Assembly (NCBI RefSeq): GCF_013372285.1
Contig: NZ_CP054301.1
Location: 310,001 to 374,000, forward strand
Direction of reading: 5' to 3'
Source: Marinomonas primoryensis
GTDB lineage: Bacteria; Pseudomonadota; Gammaproteobacteria; Pseudomonadales; Marinomonadaceae
Length of the DNA: 64,000 nucleotides
The notes beneath the pieces were generated by a model. That model made no database searches. It had not been told where the DNA came from and worked only from the letters and a program-made list of their open reading frames with translations. Below are positions 43,154 through 54,870 of the stretch, piece by piece. Position 1 is the first letter of the stretch. The number at the start of each line of letters is the position of its first letter. A program made the position numbers and the translations under genes.

Positions 43154-43721
43154 TTTTGAAACCTATTTTAACGAATTAGGTTACGAGATTGGTTGGCAAA
43201 GATTGACGGTGCCAATGGATGTCCATGTGATTCGCAAAGGTGATTACCTGTTTCAGCAAGGGGACTTTGCGAATCGTTTGTATTTTTTACATTCTGGATT
43301 GGTGCGTTATGTAAGTGTTTCCGATGATGGGAAAGAGTTCACGCAAACCTTTGCGAAGAGCCCGAGAATCATTGGCTCAACCAAGGCGATGGTGACCGAG
43401 ACACGAGTTTTATTCGGTATCCAGGCCTTGGAAGATAGCATGGTTTCTTCTTATCCTTGGCAAGATTTTTATGCTCAAATGCGCCACGATATTGGTTTTT
43501 TAGAGTGCTATGCTAAATTCCTTGAACGCATCTTTATTGTCAAAGAAGAGCGTGAAAATGCCTTTGTAAAACATTCCGCTGAACGTCGTTATCTAGATTT
43601 TCGTACTGCCTATCCTGAGTTAAAAGATTCTATTCCACAGCAGCAAATTGCGACTTATATTGGTATCACTCCAGTGGCATTGAGTCGAATCCGGCAGAGG
43701 TTAAAGCTGAGTCGAGGGTGA
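43128..43721 (+). CDS. Crp/Fnr-family cyclic-nucleotide-binding-domain regulator
   Basis: A 197-residue protein with an N-terminal cNMP-binding jelly roll (VIRKGDYLFQQGDFANRLYF, LHSGLVRYV) and a C-terminal helical region where IPQQQIATYIGITPVALSRI forms the HTH. The phosphate-binding RXSA motif of true cAMP receptors is not evident, so the ligand may differ. It starts 26 bases inside the EamA gene. It converges with and overlaps the LysR gene by 21 bases. Confidence 0.87.
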   Translation: MDRTQLKNSFETYFNELGYEIGWQRLTVPMDVHVIRKGDYLFQQGDFANRLYFLHSGLVRYVSVSDDGKEFTQTFAKSPRIIGSTKAMVTETRVLFGIQALEDSMVSSYPWQDFYAQMRHDIGFLECYAKFLERIFIVKEERENAFVKHSAERRYLDFRTAYPELKDSIPQQQIATYIGITPVALSRIRQRLKLSRG

Positions 43722-44924
43722 CTTATGCTTAATGGTTAACTTCAACTCTTCAATAAATGTCTGAATAATGGCGGATTGTCTTTCGCGATGCAGTGTTATA
43801 CCTATGGTGCATTCTGGGTTTGGGAGTGGAATAGAAATTTGCTTTAGGCGAGGGTTGAGTTTGCTGATATTCCAATCGTCATAGAATAACAGCGCGATGG
43901 CGTCGCTGTGGATAACCAGCTCTTCTGAAGAGGCGAAGGTCAGCATTTCCAGTGCTTGAATGGGCGGTTTGTTGTCTATGCTATGGAACAGGCTTTCGAA
44001 ATAATCCCGAATCGGCGTGCCGTGACGCGCTACAATCCAGCGTTCATTAACCAGATTATTGAGTGTCTTTGCGTCGTTGTGTATCGGATGATCGGCACGA
44101 GCTATCAAAGCGTATTGAGCTGGTAATAATGGCAGCTCAATTAGCTCTGGGTGAATCGGGCCTTTTCTCATGAGACCCAGAAAACAATCTATTTCACCTT
44201 GTCGTAGAGCATTTGCCAGCATGTGATAAGGGCCTTGCATGGCTTGCAGACGAATCCCTGAATGTTGCTTAAATATAGAAGCAAACGCAATGGGAACAAT
44301 ATCTTGGCAGGAAAAAGACAGCATTCCTACGGACAATCTGCCGGTTAACTCGTTTGGCAGTGATTGAAGACTGTGTTGTAGCGATTGAGCCACAGGTGAA
44401 ATTCTTAGGAATAACGAAGCCAGTTGTTTGGCTGCAGCTTGCGGGATCAGACCACGACGCGCTCTTGAGAATAGTGGCTGCTGTACCATATTTTCGATTT
44501 CTTTTAATGTTTTGCTGACCGCTGGTTGTGTCATGCCAAGCGTTTGCGCGGCAACAGAGGCACTGCCAACTTTTACGACGGCTTCAACGATCAGTAGATG
44601 TCGCCACTCAACGTAGGTTTTTAATTTTAGTAAGGCAGTAACGTTGCTTTGTAATTGGCACTCTGTGCCAGAGATCGCTTGTAAAATGCTATTGCAAGAC
44701 GAGATCACCACTTCCCCTGCTGACGTTGGTTCAGCCCCACTCCAGCCGCGCGTAAAAATATCCACCTGCAATGCTTGTTCGGCTTGTGACAGTGAACGCG
44801 AGACACTGGATTGACTTAGGTTTAACGACGAGCTTGCTTCTTTTTCGGTACCTTTCTTCATTATTTCCCTGATAACACGGCATTGTTTGAGTGTCAGTGG
44901 AAAGTTTAAATTAGGTTTGCTCAT
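43701..44924 (-). CDS. LysR-family regulator with two tandem HTH domains
   Basis: A 407-residue protein, about 100 longer than a normal LTTR. It has two consecutive LysR-type winged HTH motifs, at about residues 10-65 (KEASSSLNLSQSSVSRSLSQ) and about 108-165 (SVAAQTLGMTQPAVSKTLKE), followed by a standard LysR substrate domain (about 190-395). It is divergent from the ligAB-TRAP operon, its probable target. The N-terminal extension looks like a duplicated DNA-binding unit. Confidence 0.88.
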   Translation of the reverse strand: MSKPNLNFPLTLKQCRVIREIMKKGTEKEASSSLNLSQSSVSRSLSQAEQALQVDIFTRGWSGAEPTSAGEVVISSCNSILQAISGTECQLQSNVTALLKLKTYVEWRHLLIVEAVVKVGSASVAAQTLGMTQPAVSKTLKEIENMVQQPLFSRARRGLIPQAAAKQLASLFLRISPVAQSLQHSLQSLPNELTGRLSVGMLSFSCQDIVPIAFASIFKQHSGIRLQAMQGPYHMLANALRQGEIDCFLGLMRKGPIHPELIELPLLPAQYALIARADHPIHNDAKTLNNLVNERWIVARHGTPIRDYFESLFHSIDNKPPIQALEMLTFASSEELVIHSDAIALLFYDDWNISKLNPRLKQISIPLPNPECTIGITLHRERQSAIIQTFIEELKLTIKHKSPSTQL

Positions 44925-45131
44925 CCTTGGTGTCCTTTTAACAAGTCGTTTGGTGAGGTCGTGGTAAGTAAAAGCTCGTTATCTATAATTTATGATATAA
45001 CCAGAATTTTAGCCATGTTTTTGATTGTGCATATGTAAGGTTGGTTTTTTCTGTGTACCTTTAATTAAATAAGTTCTACTTAGTTAATTCCTCTTTAGTG
45101 AGGGTAAGAAGCGAGCGAAGGTAAGACGCGA

Positions 45132-46393
<1,262 letters not shown>

Positions 46394-46399
46394 ATCACA

Positions 46400-47113
46400 A
46401 TGAATGTGCGCATAACTAGACCCAAATTGGTTTGTTTAGCTGGTTTGCTATGTGATCAACGAATGTGGCAAAACGTCGCAGCTCAATTAGAGAATGACGC
46501 CGACGTTGAAATTATTAGCTTTGCTGGTTTTGATGATCTGACCGACATGGCTCGGTTTGTGTTATCCAATATCGAAGGCAATTTTGCGTTGGCGGGTCAC
46601 TCTATGGGAGGACGAGTAGCTCTGGAAATATATCGTCTTGCACCGCAGCGGATAACGCGTCTAGCGCTTTTAAATACAGGTGTTCATCCCAAGTCAGACA
46701 AAGAAATTCCGGGGCGTATGCGCTTGATTGAAGCCGCGAAAACGAGTGGCATTTCAGTGTTAGCAGCGCAATGGCTAATCCCCATGATGTCTCCAAAAGG
46801 ATTAAATAACGCAAAGTTGATGGCTGATTTGACAAAAATGGTCGAGTCTTACTCGGTTGAAGATTTTGAAAAGCAGATTCATGCATTGATAAATCGCCCC
46901 AATGCCGAAGCGCTACTTTCACAGATATCAGTGCCAACTTTACTGCTTTCCGGCTCGCAAGATACTTGGAGTCCAGCGGTTCAGCATCAGGCCATTCAAC
47001 AACAAATTATTGGTAGTGAACTTGTCGTGATCGACGACGCTGGACACATGGCACCGGCGGAAGATCCAGAAAATGTCGCAGCGGCACTGCACACATGGTT
47101 ACAGAAAAAGTAG
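46400..47113 (+). CDS. Alpha/beta hydrolase in the ligAB operon
   Basis: A 237-residue alpha/beta hydrolase of the RsbQ/BioH-like type with its triad visible: Ser in LAGHSMGGR, Asp in SGSQDTWSP and His in DDAGHMAPAE. It starts 6 bases after ligB and is followed closely by the SnoaL-like gene. Possible roles are hydrolysis of an ester substrate to release the catechol, or of the ring-cleavage product. The latter would normally be meta-cleavage chemistry. Confidence 0.88.
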   Translation: MNVRITRPKLVCLAGLLCDQRMWQNVAAQLENDADVEIISFAGFDDLTDMARFVLSNIEGNFALAGHSMGGRVALEIYRLAPQRITRLALLNTGVHPKSDKEIPGRMRLIEAAKTSGISVLAAQWLIPMMSPKGLNNAKLMADLTKMVESYSVEDFEKQIHALINRPNAEALLSQISVPTLLLSGSQDTWSPAVQHQAIQQQIIGSELVVIDDAGHMAPAEDPENVAAALHTWLQKK

Positions 47114-47119
47114 GGGATT

Positions 47120-47584
47120 ATGAGCAATCGAACGATCGAAAATATGCTGATTGAGTGGCAGTGCCAAAAGCTGGTAACTCGTTCCATTAACTTGCTAGAT
47201 CAAGGACGTTGGCAAGAATTGGCAAATTGCTATGCCGAAGATGGCGAACTATATCGCCCGAGTGCACCGACCGTAAAAATTGAAGGACGCGACTCGATTC
47301 TTGAGTCTTTTACCTCGCGTCCAGCAAAAGAAACGTGTCATGCACTGACGAATATAGAAGCTAATATTATTGATCAAGGTCTTGTCGTCGTAACGTCGAG
47401 AGTGGTGCTGTTTGCCGCGAATAAAAAGGCCGAAGGCATCGAAAGCATGGTGCAGGCGAATGCGGACATTTTTATTGGTCGTTTCGTGGATGAAATTAAA
47501 AACGTAAATGGTGAATGGCTAATAGCCAAAAGACAGGGCTCGATTGAACTGCACTACAAAGGAACTTCAGACAAAACAGAGTAG
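47120..47584 (+). CDS. SnoaL/NTF2-like protein in the ligAB operon
   Basis: A 154-residue protein with the cone-shaped NTF2-like fold pattern: a long first helix (LVTRSINLLDQGRWQELANC), YAEDGELYRPS, EGRDSILESF and a strand-rich C-terminal half. It resembles SnoaL-like polyketide cyclases and the small subunits of ring-hydroxylating dioxygenases, but no large subunit is near. It might isomerise or hydrate the ring-cleavage product. Function not assigned. Confidence 0.75.
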   Translation: MSNRTIENMLIEWQCQKLVTRSINLLDQGRWQELANCYAEDGELYRPSAPTVKIEGRDSILESFTSRPAKETCHALTNIEANIIDQGLVVVTSRVVLFAANKKAEGIESMVQANADIFIGRFVDEIKNVNGEWLIAKRQGSIELHYKGTSDKTE

Positions 47585-47751
47585 CTGTTAAATAGCAAAA
47601 GGAGTCGCGAGGAAAAGAGTCGTTTGAAATCTTGGCAAATGATTGAGAGTAGAGTTTATATATAAAAAAGACATTCCGTGATTCGGTCTGTTCTATAAAA
47701 AAATAATAAAGCCTTCAAGCAAGGCACTAAAGCAACATTGGGAGAACAGAT

Positions 47752-48732
47752 ATGAAATTCAATAAATTCATTATTGCTGCTTCAGCGGCTATCACATTAT
47801 CCACTCAAGTCTTTGCTGAGGAGCTAAAGTTCGCTAGCTTCACTCCACCGTTTCATACCATTAATGCGTCGGTGATTGAAAAGTTGAATACTGATTTATC
47901 GGCAGCGACTAATGGTGCTTTGACCGTGCGCGGCTATCATGGCGGAGAGCTAGGTGCAGGACCTGCGGAACAGTATGTGCGTGTTTTGCAAGGTGCAGCG
48001 GATATGTCTTGGGGTTTACCTGGTTATACCTCGTCACAGTTTGGTAAAACCATGATAGCGGAATTACCTGGCGCAATTCCTGAAGATATGCCAGGTTACG
48101 AAGCGTTATGGCGGGCGTATGATAAACATTTGAGTGGTGAGTTTCCGGGTACTAAACCACTGGCATTGTGGACCTCCGAGCCTAATATTTTCATCATGCG
48201 TAATAAAGTGATTCGCACACCTGCAGATTTAGCGGGGCTTAAAATTCGTGTTGCTGGTGCAACTGCCGCAAAAGTCGCGAGTGCCTTAGGTGCAACCCCT
48301 GTGCAAATGCCAGCCAGTCAGATTTATAATGCCATGCAAACTGGCCTGATTGATGGTGTTATTACAGGAGCATCAACCCTAATAGACTTTAAACTTGACG
48401 AAGTGGCTGATTCCCTTACTTTGGGCGCTCCACTAGGTCGTCTTGTCTTTTACACGGTGCTTAATGGCAGAGTTTATGATGGGCTAAGTGCGAGTCAAAA
48501 GGCCGCCGTTGACGCAGCAAGTGGTGTTGGGCTGTCTAAAAATGCGGAAGACGCTTGGCTGAAAACGGCTACAGAAGCGCTCGAAGTGGCTCGGGGCGAT
48601 AGTGCAAATACAATAACGGACCTAACTGATGATGAAAGAGCTGCGTTTACCAAGGCGGTTTCTGGTGTGGTTCAGTCTTATGTAAAAAGCGTAAATGGCG
48701 CAGCGACACTTGTGGCAATGGAAGGCAAGTAA
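47752..48732 (+). CDS. TRAP transporter solute-binding protein (DctP family)
   Basis: A 326-residue periplasmic receptor with a signal peptide cleaved near QVFA-EE. The family motifs HGGELG, the Arg-containing AGLKIRVAGATAAK (binds the substrate carboxylate) and the MPASQIYNAMQTGLIDGVI helix are present. The carboxylate-binding Arg implies an organic acid, possibly the aromatic acid metabolised by LigAB. GGGAG precedes the ATG. First gene of the TRAP set, 167 bases after the SnoaL-like gene. Confidence 0.93.
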   Translation: MKFNKFIIAASAAITLSTQVFAEELKFASFTPPFHTINASVIEKLNTDLSAATNGALTVRGYHGGELGAGPAEQYVRVLQGAADMSWGLPGYTSSQFGKTMIAELPGAIPEDMPGYEALWRAYDKHLSGEFPGTKPLALWTSEPNIFIMRNKVIRTPADLAGLKIRVAGATAAKVASALGATPVQMPASQIYNAMQTGLIDGVITGASTLIDFKLDEVADSLTLGAPLGRLVFYTVLNGRVYDGLSASQKAAVDAASGVGLSKNAEDAWLKTATEALEVARGDSANTITDLTDDERAAFTKAVSGVVQSYVKSVNGAATLVAMEGK

Positions 48733-48735
48733 CCC

Positions 48736-49257
48736 ATGCTTGTCATTATTCGTAAACTGGCGGATGGGATTATTTCCCTGTCCGCCGCCTTGGGTGCTTT
48801 AGGCCTAATCTTCGAGGTGATCATTATTCTCGCGGATGTCATTGGTCGTGCGATGGGATCACCACTTTATGGATCGCAGGACATAGTTACCATGACCATG
48901 GTTATTCTGCTCTTTGGTGCAATGGCACTGTGTGACCGTCAGGGCGGTCACATCTCGGTTGATCTTTTCGAACGAAGCTATCCGGCGGTGCTTAACCGCT
49001 TAATCGATGTTTTTTCCGCGTTACTGGGCACTGTCATCTTTGTAGGCATTGCTTATGCGGTAAATGAAAGCGCTAAAATTTCAACTATGTTGAACCTTTC
49101 GACCAATCTTTTGCTTATACCTAAGGCGTGGTTCCAAAATGGGCTTTCTATCTTTGCTTTGATCACTGCGGCTGGAATGGCATTACGTGCTGTTGAATTA
49201 ACCTTGTCAGGTCGTGACATTCGTAAAGTAGACACGGACAAAGGAGACGCTGCATGA
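48736..49257 (+). CDS. TRAP transporter small membrane subunit (DctQ family)
   Basis: A 173-residue membrane protein with four helices and the DctQ hallmark DRQGGHISVDLFER in the cytoplasmic loop. It forms the membrane complex with the DctM protein. It starts 3 bases after the binding-protein gene and overlaps the DctM start by 4 bases. Confidence 0.92.
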   Translation: MLVIIRKLADGIISLSAALGALGLIFEVIIILADVIGRAMGSPLYGSQDIVTMTMVILLFGAMALCDRQGGHISVDLFERSYPAVLNRLIDVFSALLGTVIFVGIAYAVNESAKISTMLNLSTNLLLIPKAWFQNGLSIFALITAAGMALRAVELTLSGRDIRKVDTDKGDAA

Positions 49258-50558
49258 GTGCATCAATGATTGGTTTTGTTGGCATCTTGATCATGTTCGG
49301 TCTGTTGGTGTTGCGTATTCCGGTGGCTTTTGCCATGTTTTCTGTGGGATTTGTGGGTATTACGGTGCTTGACAGCAGCCGATCCGCATTCAGTTTACTG
49401 GCATCGGAAACCTTCACTTTAGCCTCGTCGCCTGAATTGGTTGTTATCCCGCTGTTTATTCTGATGGGGAATGTCGCCTCCATCACAGGAATGAGTCAGA
49501 AACTATACGACGCCGCTTATGCCATCATAGGCCAGTTACGTGGCGGATTGGCTTCGGCTACGGTGATTGGTTGTGGCGGCTTTGCTGCGCTATCTGGTTC
49601 GTCGGTTGCATCAGCATTGACTATGGGGAAGGTCGCGTTAGGGCAGATGGATCGTTTCAATTACGATAAAAGGCTATCTACTGGCGTGGTTGCTGCAGGT
49701 GGCACACTGGGGATACTCATTCCACCGTCGACTGGATTCGTTATTTACGCGATTCTCACCGAGCAAAGTATCGGACGATTGTTTTTAGCCGGTGTTCTGC
49801 CAGGCATTATGTTGCTGCTATTGTTCATTTTAGTGATCACGGTAGTTTGTTGGTTTCGTCCAGAATTAGGGCCTGCTGGGCCTGCGACAAGCTGGCGTAA
49901 TAAAGGCAAAGCCTTGTTGGGTGCTGGGCCGATTGTTGCTGTGATACTTCTGACGATTGGTGGCATTTATGGTGGATTATTTTCACCTGTTGAGGCGGCT
50001 GCCGTTGGCGCAGGGATTGTGATCTTAGTCGGATTTGTAACGCGATCTTTATCGCTAAAAGCCCTTTGGCATGCGTCTAGGGACGCGGTTGTTACCACGG
50101 CGACAGTGATGTTAATTTTGATTGCTGCTCACCTTATCAACCCATTTATGGCGCTTAGTCATATTCCTTCGGCAGTAGGGGAATTGTTGTCTGGATTGGG
50201 ATTGGGAGTAACGGGAACGCTTATTCTTATCCTTGCAATCTACCTTGTGCTGGGCTGCTTTCTTGAAGGTTTCGCCATGCTGGTTCTGACCTTGCCGATT
50301 TTCTTCCCTATCATTATGTCACTTGGTATAGATCCGATTTGGTTTGGCGTGCTGACGGTTCTGACTCTTGAGATGGGCTTAATTTCTCCTCCTGTTGGTA
50401 TTAATGTCTTCATCGTCAAATCTGTCGCACCGAACGTGGAGTTAGGCGACATTTTCAAAGGAGTGCTTCCTTTCTGGTTGATGATGATCTTGGCGGTCGC
50501 TTTGCTAATTATCTTCCCGCAGATTGTTCTTTTTCTTCCTAACGCTATGTTTGGTTGA
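49254..50558 (+). CDS. TRAP transporter large membrane subunit (DctM family)
   Basis: A 434-residue integral membrane protein with about twelve helices. DctM landmarks are VVIPLFILMGNVAS, SGSSVASALTMG, GGTLGILIPPSTGFVIYAIL and GLISPPVGINVFIVK. It carries out Na+-coupled uptake of the solute delivered by the DctP protein. Last gene of the operon; a strong stem-loop follows. Confidence 0.95.
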   Translation: MSASMIGFVGILIMFGLLVLRIPVAFAMFSVGFVGITVLDSSRSAFSLLASETFTLASSPELVVIPLFILMGNVASITGMSQKLYDAAYAIIGQLRGGLASATVIGCGGFAALSGSSVASALTMGKVALGQMDRFNYDKRLSTGVVAAGGTLGILIPPSTGFVIYAILTEQSIGRLFLAGVLPGIMLLLLFILVITVVCWFRPELGPAGPATSWRNKGKALLGAGPIVAVILLTIGGIYGGLFSPVEAAAVGAGIVILVGFVTRSLSLKALWHASRDAVVTTATVMLILIAAHLINPFMALSHIPSAVGELLSGLGLGVTGTLILILAIYLVLGCFLEGFAMLVLTLPIFFPIIMSLGIDPIWFGVLTVLTLEMGLISPPVGINVFIVKSVAPNVELGDIFKGVLPFWLMMILAVALLIIFPQIVLFLPNAMFG

Positions 50559-50585
50559 TTTTAGTGCTATGAACATAAAAAAGCG

Positions 50586-50658
50586 TATCCCCCCATGCTG
50601 TCATTAACATGGGGGGATATTGTGAGAGCAAAAGGCTTGTTGCGTTAAGCCTTTTGCT
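50586..50658. terminator. Two stem-loops between the DctM gene and the DsbA-like gene
   Basis: The first is a perfect 12-bp stem with six G-C pairs (TATCCCCCCATG 50586-50597, CATGGGGGGATA 50608-50619) but no T run, suiting the rightward TRAP operon. The second, AGCAAAAGGCTT (50627-50638) with AAGCCTTTTGCT (50647-50658), includes the stop codon of the leftward DsbA-like gene. Confidence 0.65.
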
Positions 50659-51307
50659 CCGCCTCTTTTTTAAGAATTTCTTCTATGGTGTTTTTGAAGA
50701 CTTCCGCAGGTTGCCCGCCAGAAATCGCGTACTTGTTGTTAATAATGACAGTGGGAACTGATGTGATGCCATGTTGTTGCCACATTTTTTCTTGTTTACG
50801 CACTTCATCGATAAAATGCCCATTTTCTAAAATACCTTTGGCCGCCGCTGGATCAAGGTTTACGCTGGCTGCTAGATTTGCCAGCGTACTGTAATCGCTA
50901 ATATCTTGGTTGTGCGTAAAATGCGCTTTAAATAACGCCATTTTAAGCTCAGCTTGTTTGCCTTCTAAATTTGCCCAATGCAATAAGCGATGCGCGTCGA
51001 AAGAATTGCGCATACGGCTTTCCGGTGTGAAGTTGAAATCAAAGTCGACTTCTTTGCCGCGGGCTTGAATCATGACTCTATTTTCGTCTGATTGCGCTTT
51101 GGTAATGCCGTACTTTTCTGTGATGTGTTCGCTAAAGTCCTGTCCTTCTGGGCGCATCTCTGGATTGAGCTCAAATGGCTGGAAGGTGATATCTGCACTA
51201 ACGGTGTCTTTTAGTTCGTCTAATGCTTTATTGAGATTGCCAAGACCGACGACGCACCAAGGGCACATGATGTCGGAAACAAATTGAATGTCTAGTGACT
51301 CTTTCAT
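50645..51307 (-). CDS. DsbA-family thiol oxidoreductase (FrnE-like)
   Basis: A 220-residue cytoplasmic DsbA-superfamily protein. It has the CPWC active site in SDIMCPWCVVGLGNL, an inserted helical domain (about 75-165) and the cis-Pro loop GITSVPTVIINNKYAISGGQ. FrnE-like members act as disulfide isomerases or in polyketide or stress pathways. No signal peptide. It stands alone between the TRAP operon and the dihydropyrimidinase gene. Confidence 0.92.
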   Translation of the reverse strand: MKESLDIQFVSDIMCPWCVVGLGNLNKALDELKDTVSADITFQPFELNPEMRPEGQDFSEHITEKYGITKAQSDENRVMIQARGKEVDFDFNFTPESRMRNSFDAHRLLHWANLEGKQAELKMALFKAHFTHNQDISDYSTLANLAASVNLDPAAAKGILENGHFIDEVRKQEKMWQQHGITSVPTVIINNKYAISGGQPAEVFKNTIEEILKKEAEQKA

Positions 51308-51666
51308 AAATAATGACCTTGATGATGTCGTTGAATAACATTCTTATGGGCAATGATTGAAAATGAAAGGACATGAAGCGGAAAACTCGGTCGTTTCTTG
51401 TAATTTGCATAATCTATGCGGTTTTTAAATAGGTACACGAATTCACATTCGGCACTCACCTCAAATAGTAGGTTTTTATCTCAGATGCTGAGCCAAGAGG
51501 GCTTGTTCGCATCTTCCCTAGTCTCGGTTAAACCTCTGTCTTTCTATAAAAAAACCACAAATAACGGATCAGGTAGTGCTCGCGCGCGAGTGGCATTTAT
51601 TCCCTGACACTAAGATTTGTTATCTGTGGTTATTAACGCTGAAAAAACACCTGTAAAAAACTTGTC
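51308..51666. other. Intergenic region with a large nested inverted repeat
   Basis: About 360 bases between the two leftward genes. The left half should carry the DsbA-like gene's promoter. The right part (51553-51631) is a nested palindromic structure: outer arms AACCACA (51553-51559) and TGTGGTT (51625-51631) with ATAAC/GTTAT just inside, middle arms TCAGG and CCTGA, and a core perfect palindrome CTCGCGCGCGAG. A small frame at 51416-51607 has no ribosome site. The structure lies downstream of the dihydropyrimidinase gene and may end or stabilise its transcript. Confidence 0.55.
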
Positions 51667-53121
<1,455 letters not shown>

Positions 53122-53211
53122 CTAAGAAAAAATAAACAGTAAGTGCGGATCAAAAGAACATCAAAAAAAACAGTATGGATGCGCTTCTACCTACACTCAT
53201 AAAATAATGGA

Positions 53212-53247
53212 AGAAAAAATGCTGACGATGCAGAAGGCATCGCCAGC
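53212..53247 (-). terminator. Hairpin terminator after the NCS1 permease gene
   Basis: GCTGACGATGC (53221-53231) and GCATCGCCAGC (53237-53247) form an 11-bp stem with one G-T pair. In the leftward transcript it is followed by a run of six Us (AAAAAA at 53214-53219). It falls inside the gene trio and may reduce read-through into hydA. Confidence 0.8.
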
Positions 53248-53270
53248 AGGTAAAGCAACTCATGTTTCAA

Positions 53271-54749
53271 CTAGGCTGTTTCTGTCTCACTGACAGGATC
53301 GGCTTGTGATTTAGCAAGAAGGTAATACAAAATGGCACCGGTAAAGGCTCCAGTGAACCAACCGTAGCTATAGAACCAGCTAAAAGAAGACACATTTAGC
53401 GCGATTAAAGTAAGCACTACAGGCGCAGCAAAAGCGATTAAACCTGCATGGTTAAATGCTGGGTATAAGCTGTTTTCTTTGTAAAGCGCGACCAAATCCA
53501 AATGCTGACGTTTGATTAAGAAGTAATCGACAATCATGATGCCGGCAATCGGACCCAATAAGCTTGAATAGCCTAAGAGCCAGTTTGAATACATGCTTTC
53601 AACACTGACATCGGATTCGATCCAGCTCATTTTTTTCAATAATTCCCAACCCATTAAAACAATACCCACAATACCTGTAAGCAACACACCACGAGTGTGG
53701 TTAATGAGTTTAGGTGCAATGTTTTGGAAATCGTTAGTAGGAGAAACAATATTGGCTGCGGTGTTGGTGGATATTGTGGCGATAACGATCAATACCATGG
53801 CAATAGCAACCCAGAAAGGGCTGTCAATTTTACCGATCAAAGAAATGGGATCAGAAATGGTTTCACCAACCAAGCTTGTCGAAGCGGCCGTCAAAACCAC
53901 ACCCAAAGCAGCAAAGAAGAACATGGTCGCAGGCAAGCCGATGATTTGACCAATAATCTGATCTTTTTGAGATTTTGCATAACGACTAAAATCGGGAATA
54001 TTCAAAGACAAGGTTGCCCAGAAACCAACCATCGCGGTTAAACCACCAAAGAAATACCCCCAAAAATTAGCGTCTTCAGGACGGTTTGCAGGAATGGCGA
54101 GTACTTCAGTGAAAGACACTTTCCCGCCAGCCCAAAGCATTAAACCAATACCAACGATCAACAATAGAGGAGCCGATAGTGTTTCTAACCATTTAATAGA
54201 TTCAGCACCACGAATCACCACAACCATTTGGATAGCCCAAAATAGGAAGAAGCCGATGACTTCGCCGACGCCACCTAAGCTTGCCCAGTCAGAAGAAATG
54301 GCGGATAGAAACAAATGAATTGCTAGGCCACCAAACATCGTTTGAATGCCGAACCAACCACAGGCAACAAAGCCACGAATCAAGCAAGGAATATTAGATC
54401 CCACCATGCCGAATGAAGAACGCAGTAATATCGGAAAAGGAATGCCGAACTTAGTGCCCGGATACGCGTTTAAAGTCAGTGGCACCAATAAAATTACGTT
54501 AGCGATAAGAATAGTGAATAAGGCTTCCATCACAGAAAGACCAAAGTAAGCCGTTAATACGCCACCTAAAGTATAAGTAGGTACACAAATAGACATACCA
54601 ACCCACAATGCTGCAATGTTCCACTTGTTCCAAGTACGATCTTTTACTTTTGTTGGCGCTAAATCGTCGTTATACGCTGAACTCTGTTGAAGGTCGGTAT
54701 CGACCTCCAACTCATAAAACTCACCTTGTTTAACGGACTTACTGGTCAT
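53271..54749 (-). CDS. NCS1-family nucleobase/hydantoin permease
   Basis: A 492-residue transporter with twelve predicted helices of the nucleobase:cation symporter-1 family (Mhp1, CodB, PucI). The N-terminal motif DLAPTKVKDRTWNKWNIAAL and WVGMSICVPTYTLGG are characteristic; TLSLNIPDFSRYAKSQ is the helix 6 loop signature. Probable cargo is a pyrimidine, hydantoin or allantoin-like ring. The ATG at 54749 follows GAGG; the in-frame GTG at 54758 is rejected. Lies between the carbamoylase and dihydropyrimidinase genes. Confidence 0.93.
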   Translation of the reverse strand: MTSKSVKQGEFYELEVDTDLQQSSAYNDDLAPTKVKDRTWNKWNIAALWVGMSICVPTYTLGGVLTAYFGLSVMEALFTILIANVILLVPLTLNAYPGTKFGIPFPILLRSSFGMVGSNIPCLIRGFVACGWFGIQTMFGGLAIHLFLSAISSDWASLGGVGEVIGFFLFWAIQMVVVIRGAESIKWLETLSAPLLLIVGIGLMLWAGGKVSFTEVLAIPANRPEDANFWGYFFGGLTAMVGFWATLSLNIPDFSRYAKSQKDQIIGQIIGLPATMFFFAALGVVLTAASTSLVGETISDPISLIGKIDSPFWVAIAMVLIVIATISTNTAANIVSPTNDFQNIAPKLINHTRGVLLTGIVGIVLMGWELLKKMSWIESDVSVESMYSNWLLGYSSLLGPIAGIMIVDYFLIKRQHLDLVALYKENSLYPAFNHAGLIAFAAPVVLTLIALNVSSFSWFYSYGWFTGAFTGAILYYLLAKSQADPVSETETA

Positions 54750-54870
54750 ATTTACCACCTCTTCTATTGTGGGTTGATAGCTTTTATTTAATAGGAGCTA
54801 TTTCATTCGATTGGAGCCGCTTGATGATTCACAGCCCTCGTTTTTTCTTCTCTTGTATTCGTTTATTTTG

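Noticed and set aside
51416..51607. 63-codon plus-strand frame upstream of the nested palindrome
   Set aside because: No Shine-Dalgarno, and low-complexity Ser/Phe-rich content. Its end overlaps the palindromic structure, so it is probably non-coding.
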